Notes: generated by a model not told the origin, from the sequence alone. Counted from the stretch's first letter, positions 36,832-46,725 are shown. The stretch: DNA of 64,000 nt from Luteimonas vadosa (GCF_039543545.1 NZ_BAABJY010000002.1:744001-808000); one strand, 5' to 3'. Translations and numbers: made by a program.

Positions 36832-38205
36832 CTAGCCCGAAGCCACCGTCATCCGTCCAACGCGCATCGAGCCGCACAGGATGTGCGAGCGCGGGTCGAC
36901 GTCGCTGCCCACCGCTTCGATCCCCTGGAACATCGCCCTCAGGTTCCCGGCGATGGTGATCCCGTCCACCGGGTGGGCGATGCGGCCGCCCTCGATCCAG
37001 AAGCCACTGGCGCCACGCGAATAATCGCCGGTGACCGTGTTCACCCCCTGCCCCATCAACTGCGTGACGAGCAGGCCGCGCTCCACGCCCGCGACCAGCG
37101 CAGGGAGGTCACCGGCGTTGGCTGCGACTTCCAGGTTGTGGACCCCGCCGGCATTGCCGGTGCTGTGGAGGCCGAGTTTCCGCGCCGAGTAACTGCCGAG
37201 CACGTAGCGCCGCAGCACGCCTCCGTCGACCAGGGCGGACTCGGTCGTCGCCACGCCCTCCGCGTCGAACGCCGCCGAGCGGAGGCCCCGCGGCAGGAAC
37301 GGGCGCTCAATGATCGAGAACCACTCCGGGAACAGTTGGGTGCCGGCGGCGTCGAGCAGGAAACTGGCACGCCGGTAGAGGGCGCCGCCGGACACGGCGC
37401 CGAGCAGGTGCCCGACCAGGGTGCGTGCCATGTCGGGGGCGAAGACCACGGGATAGGTGCCGGTCGCCACCGGCCCGGGGTCCAGCCGCGCGGTCGCGCG
37501 CTGCGCCGCTTGCCGGCCGATCGCCGCGGGCGCCTCCATGTCGCCGGCGGCCACCACCAGGCTGTACCACCCGTCGCGCTGCATGCCTTCGCCCTTGCCC
37601 GCGATCAGCGCGCACCCCAGGCTGTGCCGCGTCCCGCGCTCGCCGCCGACGAAGCCGTGCGAGTTGGCGTACACCGACAGCGACTCGCTGTTGCCGACCG
37701 AGGCACCGTCGCTGTTGGTGATCCGTGCATCACTGTCTCGACCCGCCTGCTCGCAGGCCAGCGCCAGGTCGATCGCCTGCGCCGGGTCCAGCGGCCAGGG
37801 GTGCCAGCCGTCGAAATCCGGCCAGCGGCCATCGCCCGGGAGCCGCGCCATGCGATCAGCGTCGGCCAGGCCCGCGGCGGGGTCCTCTTCCGTGTAGCGC
37901 GCGATCGAACAGGCCTGCTCCACGGTGGCGTGCAGGCTGGACTCGCGCAGGTCGCCCGAACTCGCACTGCCCTTTTTTTGCCCGATGTAGACCGTGACCC
38001 CGATCCCGCGGTCCCGCGTCGACTCCACGGTTTCGACGCTGCCAAGGCGCACGCCGACGTTGAGCCCGCGGTCCTCGGAACACGATACCTCGGCCTGTGT
38101 GGCGCCCTGGGCGCGGCAGCGGTCCAGGAGCCTTTGCGCGATGCCGGCAAGTTGTTCGAGCCGCGCTTGCGAGTCGTCCGCGGCGGCAAGGCTGATTTCG
38201 TTCAA
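36832..38205 (-). CDS. pmbA: TldE/PmbA, metalloprotease TldD/E regulatory-partner subunit
   Basis: The 457-residue TldE subunit pairs with TldD (40.3 kb side of this window) in a heterodimeric protease that trims leader peptides, for example of microcin B17, and acts on unfolded short peptides; it lacks the metal site of its partner. Typical segments are AQRLLDRCRAQGATQAEVS, IGVTVYIGQKKGSASSGDLR, FLPRGLRSAAFDAEGV, the NAGGVHNLEV region and GDYSRGASGFWIEGG. The start is taken as the TTG at 38205 with AGGA upstream; the frame runs on further 5' but there overlaps darP on the other strand. It is divergent from darP, as in E. coli. Confidence 0.93.
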   Translation of the reverse strand: MNEISLAAADDSQARLEQLAGIAQRLLDRCRAQGATQAEVSCSEDRGLNVGVRLGSVETVESTRDRGIGVTVYIGQKKGSASSGDLRESSLHATVEQACSIARYTEEDPAAGLADADRMARLPGDGRWPDFDGWHPWPLDPAQAIDLALACEQAGRDSDARITNSDGASVGNSESLSVYANSHGFVGGERGTRHSLGCALIAGKGEGMQRDGWYSLVVAAGDMEAPAAIGRQAAQRATARLDPGPVATGTYPVVFAPDMARTLVGHLLGAVSGGALYRRASFLLDAAGTQLFPEWFSIIERPFLPRGLRSAAFDAEGVATTESALVDGGVLRRYVLGSYSARKLGLHSTGNAGGVHNLEVAANAGDLPALVAGVERGLLVTQLMGQGVNTVTGDYSRGASGFWIEGGRIAHPVDGITIAGNLRAMFQGIEAVGSDVDPRSHILCGSMRVGRMTVASG

Positions 38206-38272
38206 TAGCTTATCCTGTGGGGGTTTCGCTCCCCCGCTTGCGGGGAGCATCGTGTTTCGGGAAGGGAACGGC

Positions 38273-38800
38273 ATGCGCGGACGCGACGAAGACAGCGGCG
38301 AATTCCTCGGACCCAGCCGCAGCCAGCAACGGCGCGAAGCGCTCGACGTGCTGGCCCTGGCGCAACGCCTGGTCGCCCTCGATGCCGGCCGCCTGGCGAA
38401 GCTGCCGCTGCCCGACGCCCTGATGGCGCAGGTGCAGGAGACGCAACGGATCGGATCGCACATCGCGCGCAAGCGGCAGATGGCGTTCCTGGCCAAGCAA
38501 ATGCGGCGGGAGGACGACGAGACCCTGGACCTGCTTCGCGACGCCCTCGATGCCGGTGGCGAGGCCGCGAGGCAGGAGACGGCCATGCTGCACCGCGTCG
38601 AGGCCTGGCGCGAGCGCTTGCTCGCCGATGGCGACCAGGCACTGGCGGAACTGCTCGACGCGTTCCCGCAGGCCGACCGCCAACGCATCCGGCAACTGGC
38701 GCGCCGCGCCGGCGAGGAGAGCGACAAGGGAAAACCGCCGCGCAGCTATCGCGAGCTGTACCGGGAGCTTCGCGGCCTGCTCGACACCGCCGACGACTGA
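38273..38800 (+). CDS. darP: Ribosome-associated protein DarP (YjgA, DUF615)
   Basis: The 175-residue DUF615 protein associates with pre-50S particles and helps late large-subunit assembly. SRSQQRREALDVLALAQRLV and HIARKRQMAFLAKQMRRED are the family's highly charged helices, and it ends in YRELYRELRGLL. ATG 38273 is preceded by GAAGGGAA. The open frame further upstream, antisense to pmbA, is not used. The gene stands alone on the plus strand between pmbA and tldD, both minus, and diverges from pmbA over 67 bases, the same pair as in enterobacteria. Confidence 0.93.
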   Translation: MRGRDEDSGEFLGPSRSQQRREALDVLALAQRLVALDAGRLAKLPLPDALMAQVQETQRIGSHIARKRQMAFLAKQMRREDDETLDLLRDALDAGGEAARQETAMLHRVEAWRERLLADGDQALAELLDAFPQADRQRIRQLARRAGEESDKGKPPRSYRELYRELRGLLDTADD

Positions 38801-38883
38801 AGGGACCCTCGCCAAGCCCAGGCAGCCGGCAGCACCGATACCGCGTGCGGCCGGCGTGGCGAAGGCGTCGGCAGCCACCGCCA

Positions 38884-40326
38884 TCACGCGCGCGTACCGC
38901 CCACGGTGATGCCGTCGATGAGCAACGACGGCTGGCCGACGCCCACCGGCACGCTCTGCCCGTCCTTGCCGCAGATGCCGACGCCGTCGTCCAGCGCCAT
39001 GTCGTTGCCGACCATCCGGACCTGCTGCATCGTTTCCGGACCACTGCCGATCAGCGTTGCGCCCTTGACCGGCGCGGTGACCTTGCCGTCCTCGATCAGG
39101 TAGGCCTCGGTGGCCGAGAAGACATACTTGCCGCTGGTGATGTCGACCTGCCCGCCGCCGAAGTTCACCGCGTACAGGCCCTTCTTGACCGAGCGGATCA
39201 TCTCCTCGGGGTCGTGCGGCCCGGCGAGCATGTAGGTGTTGGTCATGCGCGGCATTACCAGGTGCGCATAGGACTCGCGGCGGCCGTTGCCGGTGGGCGC
39301 CACGCCCATCAGGCGTGCGTTGTGGGTGTCCTGCATGTAGCCGACCAGCACGCCGTCCTCGATCAGCGTGGTGCAGCGCGTGGGCGTGCCTTCGTCGTCG
39401 ATGTTGAGCGAGCCGCGGCGTCCATCGAGCGTCCCGTCATCGACGATCGTGACCCCGGGCGACGCGACGCGCTGGCCCATGCGGCCGGCGTAGGTCGAGG
39501 TGCCCTTGCGGTTGAAGTCGCCTTCCAGGCCATGTCCCACCGCCTCGTGCAGCAGTACGCCCGGCCAACCGGCTCCCAGCACGACCGGCATCCGGCCGGC
39601 GGGGGCGTCGATGGCCTCCAGGTTGACCAGCGCCTGCCTGAGGGCTTCGCGCGCGAAGCGCTCGGGCTGGCCGTCGCCCAGCAGGGTCTCGTAGGCGTAA
39701 CGCCCGCCGTACCCGGCATAACCGGTCTCGCGGCGGCCGCCCTGCTCCACGATCACCTGCACGTTCAGCCGCACCAGGGGCCGCACGTCGCCTGCCAGGA
39801 CGCCGTCGCTGCGCGCGACCAGGATGGTGTCCACGCCGCCAGACAGGCTCACCATCACCTGCTGCACGCGGGGATCGGCCGCGCGCAGCATGGCGTCGAT
39901 CCGCCGCAGGACGTCCACCTTCTCCGCGTTGCCCAGCGCGTCGATGGGATCGCTAGCCGGGTACAGCGAGCGCCCGCCACCGGCCACGAGTGCGCTGGGC
40001 ACCTTGGCCTGCCCGTCGCGTGCGATCGCGCTGGCCGAACGCGAAGCGGCCAGCAAGGCTTCGTGGTCGATGTCGTCCGAGTACGCGAAGCCGGTCTTCT
40101 CGCCACTGATCGCGCGCACGCCGACGCCCTGCTCAATCGAATGCGATCCGTCCTTGACGATGCCGTCCTCCATCGACCAGCTTTCGCGGCGCGCGTGCTG
40201 GAAGTAGAGGTCGCCGAAGTCGATCCCGGGACCGAGCAGCGTACCGAAGGCGCGCTCCAGCCCGCGGCTGTCGAGCCCGGCAGGCAGCAACAGGCGCGAC
40301 TGGGCGAGTTCTAGCGACTGGCTCAT
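38884..40326 (-). CDS. tldD: TldD, catalytic subunit of the TldD/TldE metalloprotease
   Basis: The 480-residue zinc protease subunit. The metal motif HEAVGH spans residues 260-265, in VLLHEAVGHGLEGDFNRKGT, near the E. coli position. Other landmarks are LLGPGIDFGDLYFQ, EDGIVKDGSHSIEQGVGVRA, and the C-terminal EAYLIEDGKVTAPVKGATLI. ATG 40326 starts the family sequence MSQSLELA; an upstream in-frame ATG (40371) is rejected. It lies 64 bases downstream of yhdP on the same strand, conserved with rng-yhdP-tldD in enterobacteria, and its partner pmbA is about 0.7 kb further on with darP between. Confidence 0.95.
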   Translation of the reverse strand: MSQSLELAQSRLLLPAGLDSRGLERAFGTLLGPGIDFGDLYFQHARRESWSMEDGIVKDGSHSIEQGVGVRAISGEKTGFAYSDDIDHEALLAASRSASAIARDGQAKVPSALVAGGGRSLYPASDPIDALGNAEKVDVLRRIDAMLRAADPRVQQVMVSLSGGVDTILVARSDGVLAGDVRPLVRLNVQVIVEQGGRRETGYAGYGGRYAYETLLGDGQPERFAREALRQALVNLEAIDAPAGRMPVVLGAGWPGVLLHEAVGHGLEGDFNRKGTSTYAGRMGQRVASPGVTIVDDGTLDGRRGSLNIDDEGTPTRCTTLIEDGVLVGYMQDTHNARLMGVAPTGNGRRESYAHLVMPRMTNTYMLAGPHDPEEMIRSVKKGLYAVNFGGGQVDITSGKYVFSATEAYLIEDGKVTAPVKGATLIGSGPETMQQVRMVGNDMALDDGVGICGKDGQSVPVGVGQPSLLIDGITVGGTRA

Positions 40327-40390
40327 GCGGTTGGGTCCTCGTGATTCGATCCAGTGAGACAGGCCGACCATACCGGTCGCGCCTCCGTGT

Positions 40391-43300
40391 TCAACCCGGG
40401 GGTGTCGCAGCGCCCGCCGAGGCTTGCTTGCGCGGCTCCTGCGCCGCCTTCGCCGTGACCTCCACCTTCGGGTCCTTCCAGGGCCCGGTCACGCGGTAGG
40501 TCTTGGCGTTCATCTCGGACAACGGCTTGCGCAACACCGCGTTGGCGACCGCGCCCACGGCCGCGCCCACGGGACCGGCCGTGATCGCGCCGACCGCAGT
40601 GAGGAGGTTGCCGGCCTTGGGCAGGACCTCGATCGTCTGGTCGAAGGTCTGCGCGCGCAGGTCCGCCGCGCCACTGATGCGGATTTCCGCGGCCGGTCCG
40701 TCGATGACCAGGTCGTCGCTGCGTGCCTTGCCCGATCCGAAGCGCAGGTTGCCGTCGATGCGGTTGAAGCTGAATCCCTTGGAGAAGAAGTCGCGGAAGT
40801 CCAGCGTCAGCCGTCGCGGGAGCTCGGCGACGCTGAGCAGGCCGAGCACGCGTCCGGCACCGGGCTCGATCTCGACCAGCTGCCCATCCTTCACGGTCAG
40901 GGCCAGGTGGCCCTGCAGTGCGTCCAGCCGGAACTGCGCCGGACTGCCAAGCCACTGGACGTCGAACTCCGCCTGGCCGTGGCCCTCGTCGATGCGCCCC
41001 CCGAAACCGAAGCCGCCCAGCAGGGCCCCGAAGTCTTCGCTGGCGAGCAGTGCCTGCAACGATGTCCGGGCACTGGCACCGCGCCCCGTCCACTCGCCGC
41101 TCATGTCGATCCGCTGCTTCGGCGCACGCGTCTGCAGGCGCTCGATGCGCATGCCGGAGGCGATGGGGCGCGCCTGCAGGCTGGCGCTGCCGAGCCTGGC
41201 CTCGCCGACCCGCAGGTCGTCGACGAAGACGTTGAGCGGCGGAAGTCGTGCCGGATCGACGCCGTCGTCGGTCGGTGCATCGGCATCAACCTGGGCCGGG
41301 CCTTGCTGGCCCGGCCGCGCCTCGGTCGTCCCCGCCTTGGCATTGCGCCAATGCAGGCGTTGCAGGCGCCCCGCGAGCGCCGCGCCCTCGGCGTCGGGCA
41401 AGAGCAGTGCGCCGGCAAGCGCCGGGCCCTCGAACTGCACGCCGGTACCCGCCGCGGCAGGTCGCGCGCGCAGGCGCGTGTCCGGGAACGTCCCGCCCAG
41501 CAACTGCAGGCGGCGGCTGGTGATGTCGACCTCGCGCAGCGGCAGGCCCGGATCGCCCGACCGGGCTTGCGGACCCGACGCTCCCGCCGCGGGTCCGCCG
41601 GGTCTGTCGCCGCCAGTGGATGCGAGCGCTGCCCAACCGATGGCATCGAATTCGTCGGTGCTGCCCGTCGCCACCAGTCCATGGGCAGGGGGCGGCGACG
41701 CCACGCTCGCCCCGCCGAGCACGGCGCGAACCCCGGTCCTGCCATTGCGGGTGCCCGCACGCAGTGCCAGCCGCTGGCCCAGGGCCACGGTGATTTCCCC
41801 CTCACCCAGCGGCAGGCGCGTCTCCACCGTGACAGGCAGGGCGGTCGCAGCCGCCTTGGCCAACGGTGCGGGCAACTGCAGCTGGGTGCCCACGAGGTCC
41901 GAGCGCAACCGCAATTTCGCCGGAGGCGCACTGGCGGCGCGTTGCGCCGGGCGTCGCGTGGCCGGAACCTCCAGCCCCACGGTCCATGCCGAGCGGCCGG
42001 ACAGGTAAGGCCGCAGCCAGGCCAGCTCGGGTGCGCGTTGCAGCAGTTCACCGGCACCCAGGGTGGTCTCGAGCTCGGCCTCGAACGCCTGCCGGGCGTC
42101 GCGCACGTGCGATGCCCCGGCACGCAGGCTGATCGCGCCCGGTTGCCCGTCGCGGCGGGCCTTCAGGTTCGTCGCCGTGAAGCCGTCGCGGTCGTAGCGG
42201 GCCTTGCCGCGCACCTCGGAAAACGCCAGGTCCCAGCGCGTGTCGGCCAACTTGACGCCCCGCAGCTCGACGTTCCCGGCGATCCGCGGCTTCGCTGCGT
42301 CGAGGTGCACCGGCAATTCCAGCGCGAAGGTCGCCGATGCCGCGCCGCTGGCCCGCAAGGCCTGCAAGGTTTCGCCATGCTCCACGCGAAACGGGCTCTG
42401 CCTGAGCATGTCGAGCATCGCCCCGGCGTCGTCGACGGCCTCCGCTTCAATTTGCAGGGGCGACTCGCCGAAACGCGCGATGCCCGCTTCGAAGCGCCGT
42501 ACCTCCACGCCGGCGAGGGCGGCGCTCCCCGAGACGCTGAAGCCTTCCGCGTCGAACACCGCGTGTGCCTGCATGCGATCAGCCTCGGGCCAGTCCGGCA
42601 GGAACTTCACCACCGCATCCTCCAGGTCGGTGTCGGCGAGGAACAGCCCCGTGCCGCCGCGGAAGGGCCAATCGTCGAGGTCGCCGGACAGCACAGCCCT
42701 GCCGTTGCGTAGCTTTCCGCCCTGCACTGCGTCATCGAGCCACCGCACCGCGGGTCCCGGCATCTTGTGCCGGACCCAAAATCCCTTGGCGGCGACCATC
42801 TCCGAATCGTCGATGCGGGCGGCGATCGAAAGGATGGGAAGCGTGCCGTCGCCCTGCAGCGCCAGCCCGCCACGCAGGTCCACGCCATACCCGCGGCCGC
42901 GGACGCGCAGCGCCGGCGCGTGCACTTGCCATCCAGGTCCCGCACGCCAGCCCACGAGGCGTCCATCGACCCGCATGTCATGCGACACCGCGAATGCACG
43001 CGGCCAGTCCAAGCGCACCGGGCGCGTCGGATCCACATCGAACACCACGCCGGCGCCGTCGCCCCGCACGCGCCCGGCGAGTCCCGCGATCCCCGGCGCG
43101 TCGCCGACACTGGCGAAGGACAGCGCCTGGACGGTCGCCTCCACCCGCACGGGCCCGCGCGCGCTCCTGGCGGCGACCAGGTCCCGCAACGTCGCCCCCG
43201 GCCTGGCAGCCTGCAGCCATTGCCTCTGCGAGGCCGACAACCTCGGGCTGAGCGATGCGAGCGACAGCATCGGCGCGATGTCCAGGCGCTCGGCCAGCAG

Positions 43301-44317
43301 GGCTTGCCGGGTTCCGCCGGCCAGCACCATGCCCTCGATAACCTGTGGAGCGCCGGCGGTGGCTGCCTGCACGCTGGCCGAAGGCACGTCGACCCGCCAA
43401 CCGCCATCGACGAGGTGCCAGCGGGCGCGCATGGTGAAGCGCTCGAAGCCTGCCGCCGGTCGCGACGCGCCTTGCCCCTCCCCGGCACCGACGAGATGCA
43501 ACGCATGCAAGTCGGCGTCGACCGTGACCTGGGCCAGCTTGCTGTCGCGCAATTCCGCCCACAGCGCCGCATCGCCCTTGCCACGCTCGAGCCGGATGCC
43601 ATCCAGGTGCAGCAACGGCGACCATTCCGAGAGATCGGCGTCGCGCGCGGAGACGTGGACGCGGCCATCGCCGCCATCCCGGTCGAAATCGAGCACGCCA
43701 TCCAGCGGGACGCGACCTTCGTGCATCCAGGCGCGCACGGCCGCGCGCACGCGCGACCCCTGCACGCGCAGCCGCATGTCCACCCGGGGCAAGGTGGCCT
43801 GGATGCCCAGCGCGCGGGCGATCACCGTCAGTTGCCCGTCGATTACCTGCAGTTCGCCGAGCCGCCGCAGCGCGTCCAGCGGGTCTGCGCCGGCCACGGC
43901 CTGGCCAGGCAGGCCGTGCACGTGCCAGCGCCCGTCGTCGGCGCGCTCGAGCGTCAGCTCAAGGCCGCGCAGGCGCAGCTCGGTGAACGACCTGCCGGGT
44001 AGCAGGCCCGCGTATTGGGACACCAGGATCTCGGCTTCGCCGATCGGAACCGCATCGCGTCCCGAGCCGACCCGCAGGCCATCGACCCGCAGCAACGGAC
44101 CGCGGCGGGTCCATTGCGTGGACACCTGGTCGAACTCCACGGGGCGCCCCGCGCGTACGCTCAGCCAGGCCTCGATCCGCTCCGGATGGCGCTCCAGCAG
44201 CGGCAACAGCGTGCTCGCCACGCCGGCCACCAGCGCCATCAGCACCAGCAGGCCCGCGACGGCGTACCAGGCGCCGCGGCGTGCCAAGCGCAGCCTGCGC
44301 CGGACCGGCGTGGGCAT
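40391..44317 (-). CDS. yhdP: YhdP-like AsmA-family protein, phospholipid transport to the outer membrane
   Basis: A 1308-residue protein of the TamB/YhdP/AsmA group of bridge-like lipid transfer proteins spanning the periplasm. One N-terminal transmembrane helix (AWYAVAGLLVLMALVAG) is followed by DUF3971 and a very long repetitive beta-rich region. The C-terminal AsmA-like part has GFGFGGRIDEGHGQAEFDVQ and the characteristic GAGRVLGLLSVAELPRRLTL and DFRDFFSKGFSFNRIDGNLR runs. The predicted start is ATG 44317. A region rich in Gly, Ala and Pro near residues 890-920 looks like a linker. It lies between rng and tldD, the enterobacterial order. Confidence 0.92.
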   Translation of the reverse strand: MPTPVRRRLRLARRGAWYAVAGLLVLMALVAGVASTLLPLLERHPERIEAWLSVRAGRPVEFDQVSTQWTRRGPLLRVDGLRVGSGRDAVPIGEAEILVSQYAGLLPGRSFTELRLRGLELTLERADDGRWHVHGLPGQAVAGADPLDALRRLGELQVIDGQLTVIARALGIQATLPRVDMRLRVQGSRVRAAVRAWMHEGRVPLDGVLDFDRDGGDGRVHVSARDADLSEWSPLLHLDGIRLERGKGDAALWAELRDSKLAQVTVDADLHALHLVGAGEGQGASRPAAGFERFTMRARWHLVDGGWRVDVPSASVQAATAGAPQVIEGMVLAGGTRQALLAERLDIAPMLSLASLSPRLSASQRQWLQAARPGATLRDLVAARSARGPVRVEATVQALSFASVGDAPGIAGLAGRVRGDGAGVVFDVDPTRPVRLDWPRAFAVSHDMRVDGRLVGWRAGPGWQVHAPALRVRGRGYGVDLRGGLALQGDGTLPILSIAARIDDSEMVAAKGFWVRHKMPGPAVRWLDDAVQGGKLRNGRAVLSGDLDDWPFRGGTGLFLADTDLEDAVVKFLPDWPEADRMQAHAVFDAEGFSVSGSAALAGVEVRRFEAGIARFGESPLQIEAEAVDDAGAMLDMLRQSPFRVEHGETLQALRASGAASATFALELPVHLDAAKPRIAGNVELRGVKLADTRWDLAFSEVRGKARYDRDGFTATNLKARRDGQPGAISLRAGASHVRDARQAFEAELETTLGAGELLQRAPELAWLRPYLSGRSAWTVGLEVPATRRPAQRAASAPPAKLRLRSDLVGTQLQLPAPLAKAAATALPVTVETRLPLGEGEITVALGQRLALRAGTRNGRTGVRAVLGGASVASPPPAHGLVATGSTDEFDAIGWAALASTGGDRPGGPAAGASGPQARSGDPGLPLREVDITSRRLQLLGGTFPDTRLRARPAAAGTGVQFEGPALAGALLLPDAEGAALAGRLQRLHWRNAKAGTTEARPGQQGPAQVDADAPTDDGVDPARLPPLNVFVDDLRVGEARLGSASLQARPIASGMRIERLQTRAPKQRIDMSGEWTGRGASARTSLQALLASEDFGALLGGFGFGGRIDEGHGQAEFDVQWLGSPAQFRLDALQGHLALTVKDGQLVEIEPGAGRVLGLLSVAELPRRLTLDFRDFFSKGFSFNRIDGNLRFGSGKARSDDLVIDGPAAEIRISGAADLRAQTFDQTIEVLPKAGNLLTAVGAITAGPVGAAVGAVANAVLRKPLSEMNAKTYRVTGPWKDPKVEVTAKAAQEPRKQASAGAATPPG

Positions 44318-44401
44318 CAGCTCCGTCCCCGGGAAGCCGGCGCCCAATCTCCCGGCAACGATCGAGACTCGACGCCGCGGTTCACCGCATCGGTTCGGCG
44401 C

Positions 44402-45904
44402 TCAGAGCAACACGACATCGAACTGCTCCTGCATGTACTGCTCGTCGGCCTGGAAGCGGATCGACTTGCCGAGGAATTCCTCGAGCTCGGCCACCGCGGC
44501 CGACTCCTCGTCGGTGATCCGGGTGACGACCTTCGGCGAGGCGATCACCAGCAGCCGCGCCGATTCGAACTGGCGCACCGCACGCACGATCTCGCGGAAG
44601 ATCTCGTAGGTGACCGTCTCGGCCGTCTTGAGCATCCCCCTGCCGCCACATTCGTGGCACCGCTCGCTGAGCTGGCGCTCCAGGCTTTCCACCGTGCGCT
44701 TGCGGGTCATCTCCACCAGCCCCAGCGGCGAGAAGTCGTACACGGTGGTCTTCGCGTGGTCCTTGAGCAGGGACTTCTCGAGCGTGCGCAGCACCTGGCG
44801 CCGATGCTCCGCGTCGTGCATGTCGATGAAGTCGATGATGATGATGCCGCCCAGGTTGCGCAGTCGAAGCTGCCGAGCGACCGCCTGCGCCGCCTCCAGG
44901 TTGGTCCGGTAGACGGTCTCCTCGAGGTTGCGCTGGCCGAGGAAGGAGCCGGTGTTGACGTCGACCGTCGTCATCGCCTCGGTCTGGTCGATCACCAGCG
45001 TGCCGCCCGACTTCAACGGCACCTCCTTCTCCAGCGCCCGCTGGATCTCGTCCTCGACGCCGTACAGGTCGAATACCGGGCGCTCGCCGGCGTAGTGCTC
45101 GATCTTCTCCGCCAGGCCGGGCATGTACTGCGCGGCGAACGTGCGCAGGCGCTCGCAGGTTTCCCGGGAGTCCACCTTGACCTTCTCCACGTCGCGTCGC
45201 ATCAGGTCGCGGACGGCGCGCATCGGCAGGGTCAGGTCCTCGTACACCGCCGTGCCGACGCGGGCGTCGGCCACGGTCCGCTCCACCAGCGCCCAGGCCC
45301 GTCCGAGGTAGGCGATGTCCTCGGCGAGCGCTTCCGCGGGCTGGCCTTCGGCATTCGTCCTCACGATGTATCCCCGCGGGTCGCCGGGAGGCGACAGCTC
45401 GGCCACGAGCGACTTCAGGCGGGCGCGCTCGGCCTCGTCCTCGATCCGCGCCGAGACTCCGACCATGCGCGTCTGCGGCAGCAACACCAGGTAGCGCGAC
45501 GGGATGCTGATCTGCGTCGTGAGGCGCGCGCCCTTAGTGCCGATGGGATCCTTGACCACCTGGACCACCACGTCCTGGCCGTCTCGCAGCAGGTCGGTGA
45601 CCGGTGGCACCGGCGCCGGTTGCGAAGCTTCGGGATCGCCCGCCACTCCGTCACCGCCCGCCTCCACCGCCGGGGGCGGCCGCGCGATGTCGCTGGCATG
45701 CAGGAAGGCCGCGCGTTCGAGGCCGATGTCGACGAAGGCAGCCTGCATCCCCGGCATCACCCGCTGCACCTTGCCCTTGTAGATGTTGCCCACCACGCCG
45801 CGGCTCCAGCCGCGCTCGATGTGCAACTCCTGCAACATGCCGTTCTCCACCACGGCGACCCGTGTTTCGCGCGGGGTCACGTTGACCAGGATTTCCTCCG
45901 ACAT
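44402..45904 (-). CDS. rng: Ribonuclease G
   Basis: The 500-residue RNase E/G-family endonuclease processes the 5' end of 16S rRNA and some mRNAs. The S1 domain begins SEEILVNVTPRETRVAVVENG. The catalytic magnesium aspartates correspond to Asp315 (MTTVDVNTG) and Asp358 (IIIIDFIDM), and the zinc-link cysteines are Cys416 and Cys419 (RCHECGGRG). The large C-terminal scaffold of RNase E is absent, which separates it from that enzyme. An Ala/Pro/Gly-rich insert at about residues 76-103 lies in the S1 domain. It is three bases downstream of maf. Confidence 0.96.
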   Translation of the reverse strand: MSEEILVNVTPRETRVAVVENGMLQELHIERGWSRGVVGNIYKGKVQRVMPGMQAAFVDIGLERAAFLHASDIARPPPAVEAGGDGVAGDPEASQPAPVPPVTDLLRDGQDVVVQVVKDPIGTKGARLTTQISIPSRYLVLLPQTRMVGVSARIEDEAERARLKSLVAELSPPGDPRGYIVRTNAEGQPAEALAEDIAYLGRAWALVERTVADARVGTAVYEDLTLPMRAVRDLMRRDVEKVKVDSRETCERLRTFAAQYMPGLAEKIEHYAGERPVFDLYGVEDEIQRALEKEVPLKSGGTLVIDQTEAMTTVDVNTGSFLGQRNLEETVYRTNLEAAQAVARQLRLRNLGGIIIIDFIDMHDAEHRRQVLRTLEKSLLKDHAKTTVYDFSPLGLVEMTRKRTVESLERQLSERCHECGGRGMLKTAETVTYEIFREIVRAVRQFESARLLVIASPKVVTRITDEESAAVAELEEFLGKSIRFQADEQYMQEQFDVVLL

Positions 45905-45907
45905 GCC

Positions 45908-46591
45908 CTAGCGCTCCATGGCCGGGCCGGGGGAACCCTTCATTGCTTCCGTCGATGCGCCCGTGCAGGTGTCGCGCCGGGAAGCAACGGCTGCCGGCGC
46001 AACCCGGGCGGTCGCGGCCATGCCCGGGATGCATCCCGACTCGCGCAGCAGCTTCGCGGTCTGATGCAGGGGCAAGCCCATCACCCCGGAGTGACTGCCA
46101 GCCAGGTGGGTGACGAACATTTCCGCCGCGCCCTGGATCGCGTAGCCACCCGCCTTGCCCATGGGCTCGCCGCTGGCGACGTAGTCGCGGATCGTCGACT
46201 CGTCCAGCGTGTCGAACGTCACTTCGGAGATGGACATGGCCTGCACTTCCCTTCCGGCACCCACGACAGCGACCGATGAGACGACCTGGTGCGTCCGCCC
46301 GGACAGGCGGCGCAGCATGGCCTCGGCTTGCTTCGCGTCCACGGGTTTCCCGAACACGTCGTCGTCCAGCACCACCTCCGTATCGGCCCCGACCACGAGC
46401 GCGCCGGGCACGGCAACCACTTGCAACAGGCCCGCGCCTGCCTTCTCCCGTGCCACGCGGCGCACATAGTCCGCGGCGGGCTCGCCCGCAGCACGCTGTT
46501 CGGGAACGTCGATGTCGAGCACGCCGAAGGCGAACCCCAGGCGGGAAAGCAATTCATGCCTGCGCGGCGAGCGGGAAGCGAGGTAAAGCAT
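45908..46591 (-). CDS. maf: Maf-family nucleoside triphosphate pyrophosphatase
   Basis: A 227-residue house-cleaning pyrophosphatase of the Maf/YhdE type, hydrolysing dTTP/UTP or modified nucleotides. LYLASRSPRRHELLSRLGF starts the protein, VVGADTEVVLDDDVFGKP carries the catalytic Asp, and GKAGGYAIQG and FVTHLAGSHSGVMGLPLHQT complete the pocket. Typical members end near 195-200 residues; here about 30 further residues (after ESGCIPGM) are low in similarity to anything. ATG 46591 is chosen because the family motif follows at once. The position next to rng is conserved. Confidence 0.93.
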   Translation of the reverse strand: MLYLASRSPRRHELLSRLGFAFGVLDIDVPEQRAAGEPAADYVRRVAREKAGAGLLQVVAVPGALVVGADTEVVLDDDVFGKPVDAKQAEAMLRRLSGRTHQVVSSVAVVGAGREVQAMSISEVTFDTLDESTIRDYVASGEPMGKAGGYAIQGAAEMFVTHLAGSHSGVMGLPLHQTAKLLRESGCIPGMAATARVAPAAVASRRDTCTGASTEAMKGSPGPAMER

Positions 46592-46725
46592 CGAGCAAGA
46601 ATAACCCGCGCCTCCTGTACGTCGGCACGGCGGCACGGCGTGCCTGCAACCGCTGGCTCACGAGCCGTTCACCGCGCCATCACCACCCTTGTCCGGGCAA
46701 TCGGACGCCCTCCCCGGAGAAATGC

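Noticed and set aside
40391..44317. Possibility that the Gly/Pro/Ala-rich stretch in YhdP marks a frameshift or assembly error
   Set aside because: The frame and family resemblance are continuous on both sides; such linkers are common in high-GC AsmA-like proteins.
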